Positions 8,452 through 16,404 of a stretch of DNA of 64,000 nucleotides are shown one piece after another. How positions within the stretch are numbered: position 1 is the stretch's first letter; each line of letters begins with the position of its first letter. The notes under the pieces were generated by a model. That model worked only from the letters and a program-made list of their open reading frames with translations. It was not told the origin of the DNA and did not search any database. Source of the DNA: Chitinophaga solisilvae (GTDB lineage: Bacteria > Bacteroidota > Bacteroidia > Chitinophagales > Chitinophagaceae); the NCBI RefSeq assembly GCF_009928525.1, contig NZ_JAABOK010000023.1, forward strand, positions 1-64,000, given 5' to 3'. A program made the position numbers and the translations under genes.

Positions 8452-8832
8452 ATGAAAAATTTCATGCGTCTGATGGCGTTTGTATTACTGATCGGCGGAA
8501 CTGTTTTTGCAACCCGTAAAGCCGGGCTGATAAAGCCGGTAGCCGAAACGGCAGTAGCCGCCGGTATTCCGCAGGCCTCTCCCTATCACCTTACTTATAA
8601 TGACGAAGTTACCGTTAAATATATCTATGGCGCCACCGTACAACCTACCTGTGAAGGTCCGGATAAAAAAATAATCAACGGCGTATGTACAACCGGCTGG
8701 CGCGTAAACGATCAGTCGTACCGCAGCGGCAGTGGTACCTATTATGTCTGTGTATATCATTATGAATTCAGGGATGGTACCAGCAGCGGATCCTACGTAG
8801 AGACCAACTATGCTCCCTGTCCTCTTTCATAA
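8452..8832 (+). CDS. Small secreted Cys-containing protein, copy 1
   Basis: Function not recognised. A 126-residue protein with an N-terminal hydrophobic export segment (MRLMAFVLLIGGTVFA). The mature part has four cysteines, at PTCEG, NGVCTT, YYVCVY and the C-terminal APCPLS. It is a clear paralog of the next gene, sharing LTY-x6-VKYIYGAT, an RVND block, a YYxCxYHYE block with DGT/DGS, and a Y-x-E-x-N-x3-PC ending. The pair lies 32 bp apart in the same direction and is followed by one terminator after the second gene, which points to a two-gene transcript made by tandem duplication. Cysteine number and small size suggest a disulfide-stabilised exported domain; no partner gene indicates a role. 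Confidence 0.7.
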   Translation: MKNFMRLMAFVLLIGGTVFATRKAGLIKPVAETAVAAGIPQASPYHLTYNDEVTVKYIYGATVQPTCEGPDKKIINGVCTTGWRVNDQSYRSGSGTYYVCVYHYEFRDGTSSGSYVETNYAPCPLS

Positions 8833-8864
8833 ATGCATTTCTTTTTCAACCAAATAGTATATCT

Positions 8865-9239
8865 ATGAAAGTAGTATCACGTTTAACCATTGTGTTGTCT
8901 GCGCTGGCACTTATTGTCATCACCGGCCGTAAATCCTTGCTGGTGGCACATCCTCAGCAGGCAACCATTATGGCTGTTCATCCGGACAAGCCCTCTCCGC
9001 AGCGGCTGACCTATGACGTGGCCATCACCCTGAAATATATTTATGGCGCTACCCCGCTGGATGCCGGTACGCGGGAAGGACAGCAGATCCTGAAAACCAC
9101 TGGTACAGATTGCGTGAGGGTAAATGACAGGGTGGTGCACCTGGGTAACAAATACTATTGCTATTTTCATTATGAGTGCCCTGATGGCTCTTATGACGGG
9201 CCTTATTACGAAATCAATGAGAGCCCCTGCTTTTTGTAA
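8865..9239 (+). CDS. Small secreted Cys-containing protein, copy 2
   Basis: A 124-residue paralog of the preceding gene with its own hydrophobic leader (LTIVLSALALIVITG). It keeps the LKYIYGAT and RVND blocks, a YYCYFHYECPDGSYDG segment and the ESPCFL ending. It has lost one N-proximal cysteine and gained one in HYEC, so the presumed disulfide pairing differs between copies. Spacing to copy 1 is 32 bp, and a rho-independent terminator begins 23 bp after the stop. Function unknown; the relationship to copy 1 is read directly from the sequence. Confidence 0.7.
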   Translation: MKVVSRLTIVLSALALIVITGRKSLLVAHPQQATIMAVHPDKPSPQRLTYDVAITLKYIYGATPLDAGTREGQQILKTTGTDCVRVNDRVVHLGNKYYCYFHYECPDGSYDGPYYEINESPCFL

Positions 9240-9262
9240 CAACTTTCTCCATATCCTGCATG

Positions 9263-9297
9263 ATAGCCGGTGCTGAAAAGTAACCGGCTATTATTTT
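9263..9297 (+). terminator. Terminator after tandem small secreted genes
   Basis: An 8-bp stem, ATAGCCGG with CCGGCTAT, a 12-base loop, then TATTTTT. Confidence 0.8.
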
Positions 9298-9342
9298 TAA
9301 AAGATACCTTAAATTAAGCCCCAGTAGCAATAACCTGATAAG

Positions 9343-9846
9343 ATGAATACAACAGCAGCAACTATTACGCTGAGAAGAATTACAGTAGAAAATGTAGAAA
9401 CCATCTGCGACCTGAGTAAAACCCTCAGTAGCGCCCATAGAAAGATGGTTGCCGATAACGGAGAATCTATCGCGGTAGCTCATTATTCGGAAGATGCATG
9501 GTTTCGTGCTATCTATGCTGATGAAACGCCGGTAGGCTTTGTTATGCTGCATACGGCGGCCGACTGGAATGACGGCATTGATTTCGACGGTATTTTCCTG
9601 TGGCGTTTTATGATTGCCGGCGGCCACCAGGGAAAAGGATATGGCAGAAAAGTCATAGGGCTGGTATTGCGCCGGCTGGCGGCACAGGGCATATCAGCAT
9701 TATATACCAGCTGCGGCGAAGGAGAAGGCAGTCCGCAGACCTTTTATGAACGCCTCGGCTTTGTTCCTACCGGCGATTACTACGGCGATGAGCTGGAATT
9801 AAAACTGGCCTTCACTCCTGCTATGGTAGCGGAATTATTGCAGTAA
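9343..9846 (+). CDS. GNAT family N-acetyltransferase
   Basis: A 167-residue cytoplasmic acetyltransferase of the GNAT fold. Acetyl-CoA binding motif A is the segment GGHQGKGYGRKVIG at about residues 100-113 (pattern Q/R-x-x-G-x-G). Motif B follows, with the YERLGFVPTGDYYGDELELKL ending in two parts around residues 131-155. The acidic GDELE ending is common in GNATs related to spermidine/spermine or general small-molecule acetyltransferases, but the substrate cannot be assigned. The next gene starts 12 bp after the stop in the same direction, so the two are probably co-transcribed. Confidence 0.85.
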   Translation: MNTTAATITLRRITVENVETICDLSKTLSSAHRKMVADNGESIAVAHYSEDAWFRAIYADETPVGFVMLHTAADWNDGIDFDGIFLWRFMIAGGHQGKGYGRKVIGLVLRRLAAQGISALYTSCGEGEGSPQTFYERLGFVPTGDYYGDELELKLAFTPAMVAELLQ

Positions 9847-9858
9847 AAAACACGGTCT

Positions 9859-10353
9859 ATGTTAAGGATGCTATTAACAATGCTGCTCGCAGCAGCTATC
9901 AGTCAAGGCTACACGCAGCAGACCGTCTTCCGCGGGAAGGTGGTGTTTCAGGAAGATGTGATAAAAGCAGGCAGCATAGTGTTTCCGCTGACTAAGAAAA
10001 CATTGGAAGTACCTGAAACGGGCCTTGTCAATATCGACCTTCGTGAGCCAGGTCAGCGGATCTTCTTTTTCAGTGATATCATGGGAAGAAACAGCCGTAT
10101 GCTGCGGTTCCCGGAAGGTATTGCTCCGGATACCCTCACCGTGATACTCGCGGCAGATAAAGATTTCTATGCCCCTTTCATCCGGGGCCGCCGCTGCCCG
10201 GTATGCTTATCGGAAAAAAATGTGGTACCCATCGTATACGGGTTTCCCGGCCGGCAATCATTTGCCGACGCCAGGGCCGGCCGCATTCTCCTCGGAGGAT
10301 GCATCATGTCCCCGGAGAAGCTGTACTGTAAAAAAGATGAATTCAGCTTTTAG
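9859..10353 (+). CDS. Exported protein with C-terminal CPxC zinc-binding-like segment
   Basis: A 164-residue protein with a signal peptide (MLRMLLTMLLAAAISQGYTQ), then a beta-rich region of about 90 residues (VFRGKVVFQEDVIKAGSIVF and onward). The C-terminal segment starts at RRCPVCLSEKNVVPIVYGFP and ends with LLGGCIMSPEKLYC. That CPxC-x-VVPIVYG-PG-GGC arrangement occurs in small uncharacterised bacterial proteins, usually as a stand-alone zinc-ribbon-like module; here it is joined to an exported domain. It probably shares a transcript with the GNAT gene 12 bp upstream. Function unknown. Metal binding is inferred from the cysteine spacing only. Confidence 0.65.
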   Translation: MLRMLLTMLLAAAISQGYTQQTVFRGKVVFQEDVIKAGSIVFPLTKKTLEVPETGLVNIDLREPGQRIFFFSDIMGRNSRMLRFPEGIAPDTLTVILAADKDFYAPFIRGRRCPVCLSEKNVVPIVYGFPGRQSFADARAGRILLGGCIMSPEKLYCKKDEFSF

Positions 10354-10364
10354 CCACATACGTG

Positions 10365-10388
10365 AACGCCTGTACGATTTCAGGCGTT
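10365..10388. terminator. Possible bidirectional hairpin
   Basis: AACGCCTG and CAGGCGTT form an 8-bp stem with an 8-base loop, between two convergent genes. The PRODH stop codon lies inside the right arm. There is no long T tract, so termination strength is uncertain. Confidence 0.45.
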
Positions 10389-11321
10389 TACAATATCATG
10401 CAGCGCCTGGAAAATGTTCAGCGGAAATTCTGCCAGCCGGTTGCACAGGTAGAGATACCACTCTTTCCCATATACGAAATAGAGCTTGGTCATATATCCT
10501 TCCGCTTTCAGCTGCTCCAGCTGTTCAGTGCGGATGCCGTACAGGCTTTCAAACTCGTAGCTGTCGCGGGCCGGGTTATATCGGTCTACCAACGCTTTGG
10601 CTGCCTGCTGGATTTTATCGTGATGGGTGGCAATAGCGCATTTATGGCCGGTTGACAACAGCTGGGCCACATACTCCAGGTACACCTGATCCAGTTGCTC
10701 TCCTCTTGGCATGGAAAGGCCGGCAGCCGTTTCAAAGGCTCCCTTCACTATCCGTATGCGGCCTGGCTCACGGATCAGTTCTGCCAGATCGTCTTTCGTA
10801 CGGTACAGGTATGCCTGCAAGGTGATGGCCAGGTGCTCATAAGCGCCGGCAGCGCGTTTGTAGGTGCGGATAACAGCATCTGTACGTTCCGTGCCTTCTG
10901 CGCTGATGATGACTTCGGTTTTTGCTTTTGCTGCTGCAGTGCAGATAGCCAGCAGATTATGGTAACACAGCTCTTCATCTACCGCCAGTCCTATATGCGA
11001 GAGATCCAGCGATACGGTGGAATACAGCTGTTGCGTATGTATGGCCTCACATATACGGATAAATTCGGCCGTAGCCTCATTGGATTCCTTTTCATTGCGG
11101 GTACTCTCTCCCATAAATTCCACCGAGCATTTGAATCCGTTACGGTTCTGCGCTAACACCTTGCTGATGGTTTCTTCCAGTGTTTCCCCGCCAATGTATC
11201 GGTCTGCCGCCTTCTTCAGCAACGTAAACAGTACTTCATTGCCGAGCAGGAATGATTTTGCGTCCTCATTCAGCGCCGCTTTCTTCAGCGCAGCTGCGCC
11301 GGTATTTAACAGATGATCCAT
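10380..11321 (-). CDS. Proline dehydrogenase family protein (monofunctional)
   Basis: A 313-residue FAD-dependent enzyme expected to oxidise L-proline to pyrroline-5-carboxylate, the first step of proline catabolism, passing electrons to the respiratory chain. The TIM-barrel landmarks of the PRODH family are present: VSLDLSHIG, LAITLQAYLYRT, RIRIVKGAFE, CAIATHHD, YEFESLYGIR, and the C-terminal WYLYLCNRLAE helix that carries the conserved Arg near the substrate. The length fits the stand-alone bacterial enzyme rather than the long bifunctional PutA. No P5C dehydrogenase gene is adjacent. It is divergent from the lanthipeptide precursor and convergent with the CPxC gene. Confidence 0.9.
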   Translation of the reverse strand: MDHLLNTGAAALKKAALNEDAKSFLLGNEVLFTLLKKAADRYIGGETLEETISKVLAQNRNGFKCSVEFMGESTRNEKESNEATAEFIRICEAIHTQQLYSTVSLDLSHIGLAVDEELCYHNLLAICTAAAKAKTEVIISAEGTERTDAVIRTYKRAAGAYEHLAITLQAYLYRTKDDLAELIREPGRIRIVKGAFETAAGLSMPRGEQLDQVYLEYVAQLLSTGHKCAIATHHDKIQQAAKALVDRYNPARDSYEFESLYGIRTEQLEQLKAEGYMTKLYFVYGKEWYLYLCNRLAEFPLNIFQALHDIVNA

Positions 11322-11502
11322 ACTACAGTTCTTTGTTGTGCCCTAAATGTAACGAAGACGGGAAAAAAATGTGCATGTTACGGGCATATTTTCAGAGAAT
11401 ACAATACAGGCTGGTATCTCCCGTATATTTTTCATGCGGCTGCAACGCAGTGATTATGTCTAATTTGGCGTGAACCTTAATTGTTTAATCCAATTTTCAC
11501 GT

Positions 11503-11655
11503 ATGAAAAAAATTGCTTCAAAGAAAAAACTGCAGCTGAACACCATCAAGGTGACTACCCTGACTCCTGTTCAGCAAAATGATGTTAAAGGCGGCGCTGC
11601 TAGCATACTCTGCACCAGATTTGTGAGCTGCGGCCGCGAAACCTGTCTCTGCTAG
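11503..11655 (+). CDS. Class I lanthipeptide precursor, orphan
   Basis: A 50-residue precursor of a ribosomally made, modified peptide. The leader has the pattern of Bacteroidota class I lanthipeptide precursors: a basic start, the KKKLQLN box, a KVTTLTP-type middle and a GG end (QQNDVKGG). The core after GG is AASILCTRFVSCGRETCLC, with four cysteines and four Ser/Thr that could form up to four lanthionine-type rings. The ATG at 11503 is used; an in-frame GTG at 11470 would add 11 residues not seen in such leaders. A strong terminator follows. No LanB, LanC, LanT or protease gene is visible nearby, so modification enzymes would have to act in trans from elsewhere. The convergent MFS gene has no evident link. 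Confidence 0.72.
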   Translation: MKKIASKKKLQLNTIKVTTLTPVQQNDVKGGAASILCTRFVSCGRETCLC

Positions 11656-11671
11656 AGCCCTGCAAAAAATT

Positions 11672-11708
11672 AAAACGCCTGCCGGCAAAACCGGCAGGCG
11701 TTTTTTTT
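11672..11708 (+). terminator. Strong terminator after lanthipeptide precursor
   Basis: A 14-bp stem (AAAACGCCTGCCGG and its complement), a CAAAA loop and a run of eight or more T. A-rich sequence on the other side means it may also end the convergent MFS transcript. Confidence 0.9.
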
Positions 11709-11722
11709 ATGTGCTGGTATTT

Positions 11723-13003
11723 TTAATGCATCGGTGCATTACCGGCGCTACCACCGCCTTTGAACAGCTCTGCCAGCTCCGGGCGTTCCTTTTTCTCCTT
11801 GCTCAGCACTTTGTACGTGATCACGATGCTGATAAGAATACATATTGCGCCCAGCAGGAAATGTATGCCGGGGAAATGGAATGGCGCACGGTCAGAAGTG
11901 AAATAGGCAAAGGAACCATTCATAATAAGCGGCCCGATAACCGTGGTGAGGCTCATCAGACTGGTAAGCGCGCCCTGCAGCTCTCCCTGCTGATTGGGGG
12001 GCACATGCCCGGAAATCACCGACTGCAGGGACGGCCCGCAGATACCACCCAAACAGTACGGAATGAGTATGGCAAACATCATCCAGCTTTGTGTGGCGAA
12101 GGCAAACAATATCAATCCCAGCGTATACAATGACAGTCCCAGGTAGATACTGTTTTCGTTGCCGATCTTCGGATTTACGACCCTGGTTAAACCGCCCTGT
12201 ACAGCGCCAATCAATACTCCTACCACTGCCAGCGAGATACCTACCATTTTTTCACTCCAGTGAAAACGATAGATGGTAAAGAAGTTCCAGTTGCCCTGTA
12301 CGGCCTGCGCTCCCAGGTAAATCATAAAGAAGCTGAATGCCAGTCCGCCGATTTCCGGATGACGTGTTAAAAATTTGAGCGACCCGAAAGGGTTAGCCCG
12401 CTTCCATTCAAACGGACGACGGTTTTCCGGCGTCAGTGATTCCGGCAGGAAGAAGTAGCCGTACAGGCAATTAAGCAGGCACAGCACAGCTGCCGCGTAG
12501 AACGGCGCTCTGATGCCCCATGTAGCTAACAGGGCGCCGAGCGCTGGCCCCAGTACAAAACCCAGTCCGAAGGCGGCACCAATCAGACCGAAATTTTTGG
12601 CTTTGGTGGTTTCATCTTCACTTACATCTGCAATATATGCGGACGCGGTAGTGAAGCTGGCGCCGGTAATGCCTGCAATAACGCGGCCTACAAACAACCA
12701 TCCGAAAGTAGGCGCCAGTGCCAGGATGATATAATCTATACCAAAACCCAGCAAAGAGGATAATAATACGGGTCTGCGGCCCCACTTGTCACTGAGGTTG
12801 CCGATTACCGGCGCAAACAGGAACTGTGTGATGGCAAAAACAGACAATAACAGCGCGCCGTAGGTACTGGCTTCATTTACAGGAATGCCTTTCAGTTGTG
12901 CGATAAGATCCGCCATAACAGGGATGATAAGTCCCCACCCCATTACATCAATCAGTAATGTAATGAAGATAAAACTCATAGCGGCCTTCTTGGATGTCTT
13001 CAT
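11723..13003 (-). CDS. TetA-like MFS drug:proton antiporter, copy 1
   Basis: A 12-helix inner-membrane exporter of about 426 residues in the TCR/Tet branch of the MFS. Motif A is present in the helix 2-3 loop (GNLSDKWGRRPVLL). Helix 5 carries GLGFVLGPALG (antiporter motif C), and FVGRVIAGITGASF is the typical helix 4 segment. The central loop reads RPFEWKRANPFGSL. The start at 13003 (MKTSKKAAMSF) gives the usual short N terminus; an upstream in-frame ATG adds eight residues. It is a clear paralog of the transporter at 18492-19703 (shared TPENRRPFEWKRANP-type loop). Substrate unknown, not necessarily tetracycline. Confidence 0.9.
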   Translation of the reverse strand: MKTSKKAAMSFIFITLLIDVMGWGLIIPVMADLIAQLKGIPVNEASTYGALLLSVFAITQFLFAPVIGNLSDKWGRRPVLLSSLLGFGIDYIILALAPTFGWLFVGRVIAGITGASFTTASAYIADVSEDETTKAKNFGLIGAAFGLGFVLGPALGALLATWGIRAPFYAAAVLCLLNCLYGYFFLPESLTPENRRPFEWKRANPFGSLKFLTRHPEIGGLAFSFFMIYLGAQAVQGNWNFFTIYRFHWSEKMVGISLAVVGVLIGAVQGGLTRVVNPKIGNENSIYLGLSLYTLGLILFAFATQSWMMFAILIPYCLGGICGPSLQSVISGHVPPNQQGELQGALTSLMSLTTVIGPLIMNGSFAYFTSDRAPFHFPGIHFLLGAICILISIVITYKVLSKEKKERPELAELFKGGGSAGNAPMH

Positions 13004-13160
13004 AAATTTGACTTTGGTAACTTTCAAAATACTTCCCGAACTGGGATGACGATACGATTCCGGTCAGCAAGCCCGCGGATGAGAGAAGTCCTCCGCAGAT
13101 GGCATACCCGGTTCACCCGTTGAAATGCAGATAGCAAAAAACGCATCCGGATGATGGTAC

Positions 13161-13168
13161 CAAAGTTA
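13161..13168 (-). promoter_or_regulatory. Possible -7 box of the TetA-like gene
   Basis: On the minus strand this reads TAACTTTG (TAnnTTTG match), about 157 nt before the start codon at 13003. No -33 element at the expected distance, so low confidence. Confidence 0.25.
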
Positions 13169-13274
13169 CTTTAGTCTTTTACAATACTTAAATTATTTCC
13201 GGTCAGGCTCCTCACATTGTCGGCAAAAGCAATGATTTTACCGGTAAAAAAGGCGGTAGAAAGGCAGAAAAATA

Positions 13275-14108
13275 TTATTCACGGAAGAAACTTTTTATAT
13301 CACCCGCGTCTGTAAAGCTGATGGCATAGCGCTCTCTGCTCCCGTTGATGGAACGCGGATTCCAGGTTACATGGCCATATTCAAAAGAAGCATAGATATG
13401 ATCCGGCGCGGTTGCGCCGGCGATGCTGTCTGCCTTTTGCTTACAGTGACCATATATTGTTGCCACACGTAAAAAACGAAAATCATCCAGGGGATACAAT
13501 CTGTTACTGAGGTTGTCGCGCGCGGATATCTGCACTGGTTTCGGATCGCTCCAGACACCGTCCCGGAAGCGGTATTCATCAATATTTCCGGGATGATCCG
13601 GCTGTTGCACCATCACATGAATAACCTGATTACCATAGAAGTGAATGCCTTTGTACAGATAGATTTTCTTTCCTGCCAGCTCCGGCTGCATCCGAAGCGC
13701 CTTTTCCGCCGCCTTCAGCGCAACGGGATCGTACAGAAAATCTGCTGCCTTTTCCCCGGGTGTTCCTTTGGAAAAAGAAACCTTTACACCGCTGTTATTG
13801 ATGATAATCACACTGCTGTCACCGTTGCTGTTACGGGTTACCAGCCGTCTGGGCATTCCTTTGCCGATATTGGGCGAATTGAATTCGATCACCGTAGTAC
13901 CCGAACTGCTGGAGTAAGTACTGGAACTACTGCTGGTTTCCACATGGGAGCCGGTCTGGCCGGCATCATCATCGGCAGCCGGCCTGTTACTGCTCTCCTT
14001 ACTTACGCCATACAGGGTATCGTGTATGGACTGCCGGACCTGCTGGCAGGACATACATCCTGCAGTCAGCATCCATAAGAGGGTCTGAGATATTTTATGC
14101 TTCCACAT
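13275..14108 (-). CDS. Hypothetical lipoprotein, last gene of membrane operon
   Basis: About 277 residues, function not recognised. The N terminus MWKHKISQTLLWMLTAGC ends in a lipobox (LTAGC), so it is probably a lipoprotein, and a second Cys follows. A Ser/Thr-rich linker at about residues 55-72 leads to a beta-rich C-terminal domain with IYLYKGIHFYGNQVIHVMVQ and DGVWSDPKPVQIS strands. The start ATG at 14108 overlaps the end of the upstream gene by 14 bp, a sign of translational coupling. It is the last gene of a five-gene unit running from 16404 to 13275. The ORF could start three residues earlier at 14117. Confidence 0.65.
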   Translation of the reverse strand: MWKHKISQTLLWMLTAGCMSCQQVRQSIHDTLYGVSKESSNRPAADDDAGQTGSHVETSSSSSTYSSSSGTTVIEFNSPNIGKGMPRRLVTRNSNGDSSVIIINNSGVKVSFSKGTPGEKAADFLYDPVALKAAEKALRMQPELAGKKIYLYKGIHFYGNQVIHVMVQQPDHPGNIDEYRFRDGVWSDPKPVQISARDNLSNRLYPLDDFRFLRVATIYGHCKQKADSIAGATAPDHIYASFEYGHVTWNPRSINGSRERYAISFTDAGDIKSFFRE

Positions 14109-15069
14109 CGCTGACAAAAATTACCTGATCCGGTCTATCTTTCAGATATAACACCGGAGCAGTGGTTACTTTGGTAAATCCTACATCCAGCAGGGATACA
14201 ATTTTCTTGATGGTAGCGTAATGCGTCCGGCCTGTATTATCCTGGAACTTTATTTCAAAACGCACCTGGGGCTGCTCATTGATATACAAACCGGTCTGTT
14301 CTACCGAAGTAATATCGGCGATGGTGCGTACACCGTAATATTTCAGCTTCAGATCATTGTCCGGGTTTCCGGTAAAGCTCCGGATCAGCCAGCCCAGTCC
14401 CAAGGAACTGACCAGCAGAATAAGGGGGCATAACAACAATGGATGATAAAACTTCAGGAAACGCCAGCCTGTCCCGTAATTTTCCAGCTCATAGGAAATA
14501 ATATAGTAGGCGATGACAGCGGCCACTATCAGCAGCCAGAACAGGCAGCTTAATATGATCCTGCCTGCACGGATACCTACCTGTACATCCTCCGGAATCA
14601 TGTAGGGCTGCGCTTTCAGGTGCTCGTCTATACGCATCTGAAAAGATTTCCCTTCTTCATAACGTCGCAGTTCCGGCCGGGAATCATTCAGTTCTATCTT
14701 CTCGGTAATCTCTGTACCTGAAAAATTCTGCAGGGCAATTTTCATTTCCATCGGCACCACATGATCACGTGTTAGCGGAAATGCCCTGCTACTCAGTATC
14801 TTCACAGTTTTCAGCACACCGTGCCTTAACAAGCGCAGTACATCCTTCCGCATTATAAAAGGCAGCAGTATCCATTTCCGGAACCACTTCTGCAATACGA
14901 TACCCCACAGGATAACAGAAACCGCCAGCCATACCAGCGCCAGCCAGGGCGCTGTGCCGCCATCCTGCTCCCTGACGCCGTAGTCCACGTTGTAATATAT
15001 AATCATCGGGAACGGAATGGCAAAGAAAAGCATGTATAATAACCAGAAATAATTCCAGAATCCTTTCAT
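14095..15069 (-). CDS. Hypothetical multi-span membrane protein
   Basis: A 324-residue protein with hydrophobic segments near the N terminus (YFWLLYMLFFAIPFPMII and APWLALVWLAVSVILW), and two more in the middle (ILSCLFWLLIVAAVIAYYII and LLLCPLILLVSSLGLGWLI). The C-terminal soluble beta domain has the pattern IADITSVEQTGLYINEQPQ then VRFEIKFQDNTGRTHYATIK. That resembles DUF3592-like domains, in which a short beta-barrel follows a membrane segment; the match is by eye. It is fourth in the operon, 4 bp after the upstream gene and overlapping the lipoprotein gene. Function unknown. Confidence 0.6.
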   Translation of the reverse strand: MKGFWNYFWLLYMLFFAIPFPMIIYYNVDYGVREQDGGTAPWLALVWLAVSVILWGIVLQKWFRKWILLPFIMRKDVLRLLRHGVLKTVKILSSRAFPLTRDHVVPMEMKIALQNFSGTEITEKIELNDSRPELRRYEEGKSFQMRIDEHLKAQPYMIPEDVQVGIRAGRIILSCLFWLLIVAAVIAYYIISYELENYGTGWRFLKFYHPLLLCPLILLVSSLGLGWLIRSFTGNPDNDLKLKYYGVRTIADITSVEQTGLYINEQPQVRFEIKFQDNTGRTHYATIKKIVSLLDVGFTKVTTAPVLYLKDRPDQVIFVSDVEA

Positions 15070-15073
15070 CTTA

Positions 15074-15598
15074 TCAGTTTAAGGAGGGTGATCTGTAAGG
15101 TGTTTCTTCTCCGCTTGTTTCAAGGAATGCCGTAATAGCTGCCAGCACTGTAGTTTCAAATAACTCCTGTTCTCTTTGTCCTTTTTTTCCTCCGGAGAAG
15201 TAATCGCTGATATCATAATTCCTTCCGAACCTGTCTTTTCCGTTAGATATCACATAATGCAGCAGACAGTTGGTTGTTTCCGGCAGCAGGTATACTTCTG
15301 ACAGCGGCATCAGTTTCCGGGAAAAAAAACCGGGATACTTCATATATACGTAACCGTTTGCGCGGTCAAAGACGTAGGTGAGGTTTACTTTAAATAGAAA
15401 ATCATAAACAGCATATCCGATACCAAAGCATCCGATACCCATTACCAGTCCGTAAAATTCGGTATTCAGCCGTACCAGGAAAGGCAGGATGAAAGCCGCG
15501 GCAGCTATTGCCAGGCAAGTGATGATTTTGCCCCGGTAACTTCTGTTTGGCTGAAAGCTCAGTTGCCGGTCTGTCTGTTGCAGGTTATAGTCCGTCAT
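15074..15598 (-). CDS. Hypothetical membrane protein with PH-like domain
   Basis: A 174-residue protein with two membrane segments (IITCLAIAAAAFILPFLV and FYGLVMGIGCFGIGYAVYDF), then a soluble region (RANGYVYMKYPGFFSRKLMP, LSEVYLLPETTN). This layout of two helices plus a beta-rich domain with a strand-turn-strand near an LMPLSEV-type segment resembles bacterial PH-like domains. The neighbour at 15601 has the same architecture, so the two may be ancient duplicates. It is third in the operon, 2 bp from the upstream gene and 4 bp from the downstream gene. Function unknown. Confidence 0.6.
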   Translation of the reverse strand: MTDYNLQQTDRQLSFQPNRSYRGKIITCLAIAAAAFILPFLVRLNTEFYGLVMGIGCFGIGYAVYDFLFKVNLTYVFDRANGYVYMKYPGFFSRKLMPLSEVYLLPETTNCLLHYVISNGKDRFGRNYDISDYFSGGKKGQREQELFETTVLAAITAFLETSGEETPYRSPSLN

Positions 15599-15600
15599 AG

Positions 15601-16065
15601 CTACGCGTTTAATCCCATGATTTCAGCTGTTTCGTCTGTTACCCGTTGGAGCACACGCGTGGTAAATACTGTCTGATGCAGCAGCACCTGCCGTTGCCGT
15701 CCTTTCTTATCCAATATCATGGAGGCGGTGGCATTCAGGGTAATAAGCATCGTCTGTTTGGACACCAGGAAGTTCTGGAAATCATCAAAACTGTATACCT
15801 GTGGCGGAAGGAAAAAAACAGGTTGATTCGTAATTGTACGGGCATGGGTATCCAGTGTGAACTTCCCGGTTATCCTCAACAGAATGATTATACCAAAAAC
15901 GGCCACCAGGCCGGCCATCCAGTAGGTCGCAGGTTTTTTGCCGCCATAAATCAGTATCAGGGCTACAATAATGAGCAACAAAGTACCGAGAACCGCCATA
16001 AATACGGTCTGATTTTTTTTGGTGTATACACTTCCCGTCTGCGTATAGTGTTGTAGTGTTTGCAT
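15601..16065 (-). CDS. Hypothetical membrane protein, 154 aa
   Basis: A 154-residue protein with two close membrane helices (FMAVLGTLLLIIVALILIY and YWMAGLVAVFGIIILL), then a beta-rich cytoplasmic domain with FTLDTHARTITNQPVFFLPP and YSFDDFQNFLVSKQTM. It shares layout with the next gene. Second in the operon, 15 bp after the DUF4870-like gene. Function not recognised. Confidence 0.6.
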   Translation of the reverse strand: MQTLQHYTQTGSVYTKKNQTVFMAVLGTLLLIIVALILIYGGKKPATYWMAGLVAVFGIIILLRITGKFTLDTHARTITNQPVFFLPPQVYSFDDFQNFLVSKQTMLITLNATASMILDKKGRQRQVLLHQTVFTTRVLQRVTDETAEIMGLNA

Positions 16066-16080
16066 GGTTTCGATTTTTTA

Positions 16081-16404
16081 TCAGCCAATAAATGAAAAAC
16101 TTTTCTCGAAGGGTTTGCCGAATAGGGGCACCGGCCTATAGGCGCCGTTGGCGGCATTAATCATCCCAAGTACCCAGAAGACAGGCAATATCAAACCTGC
16201 CAGCTGCAGGGGCGCCAGTATGGGTACAAGGGAGGCAATCAGGTAAAACAGGATGCTGACAGCCATGCTGATGACGGCCATTCCGAGGGATTGCCGCAGG
16301 TGGTATTTCAACAGGGTGTCTGCATGATCCTTACCGGAATACCAGGCAATCAGCCACCCGATAAGTGTCACATACGATACGATGGATAGTGTTTTATTGG
16401 TCAT
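16081..16404 (-). CDS. DUF4870-like small membrane protein, first gene of operon
   Basis: A 107-residue protein with three hydrophobic segments and a conserved-looking loop, the pattern of DUF4870/Tic20-like small membrane proteins: LSIVSYVTLIGWLIAWYSGK, then DTLLKYHLRQSLGMAVI, then a long hydrophobic pair, then GMINAANGAYRPVPLFG. The HLRQS segment and the NAANG-x6-P ending are typical of that family. The start at 16404 (MTNKTLSIVSY) is chosen over 16449, whose extra residues are basic and non-conserved. It leads the five-gene operon and is divergent from the TPR-HTH regulator, with 228 bp between starts. Confidence 0.7.
   Translation of the reverse strand: MTNKTLSIVSYVTLIGWLIAWYSGKDHADTLLKYHLRQSLGMAVISMAVSILFYLIASLVPILAPLQLAGLILPVFWVLGMINAANGAYRPVPLFGKPFEKSFSFIG

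Noticed and set aside
11252..11473. 73-residue ORF with several Cys near the lanthipeptide gene
   Set aside because: Starts inside the proline dehydrogenase coding region on the other strand and has no leader-like pattern.
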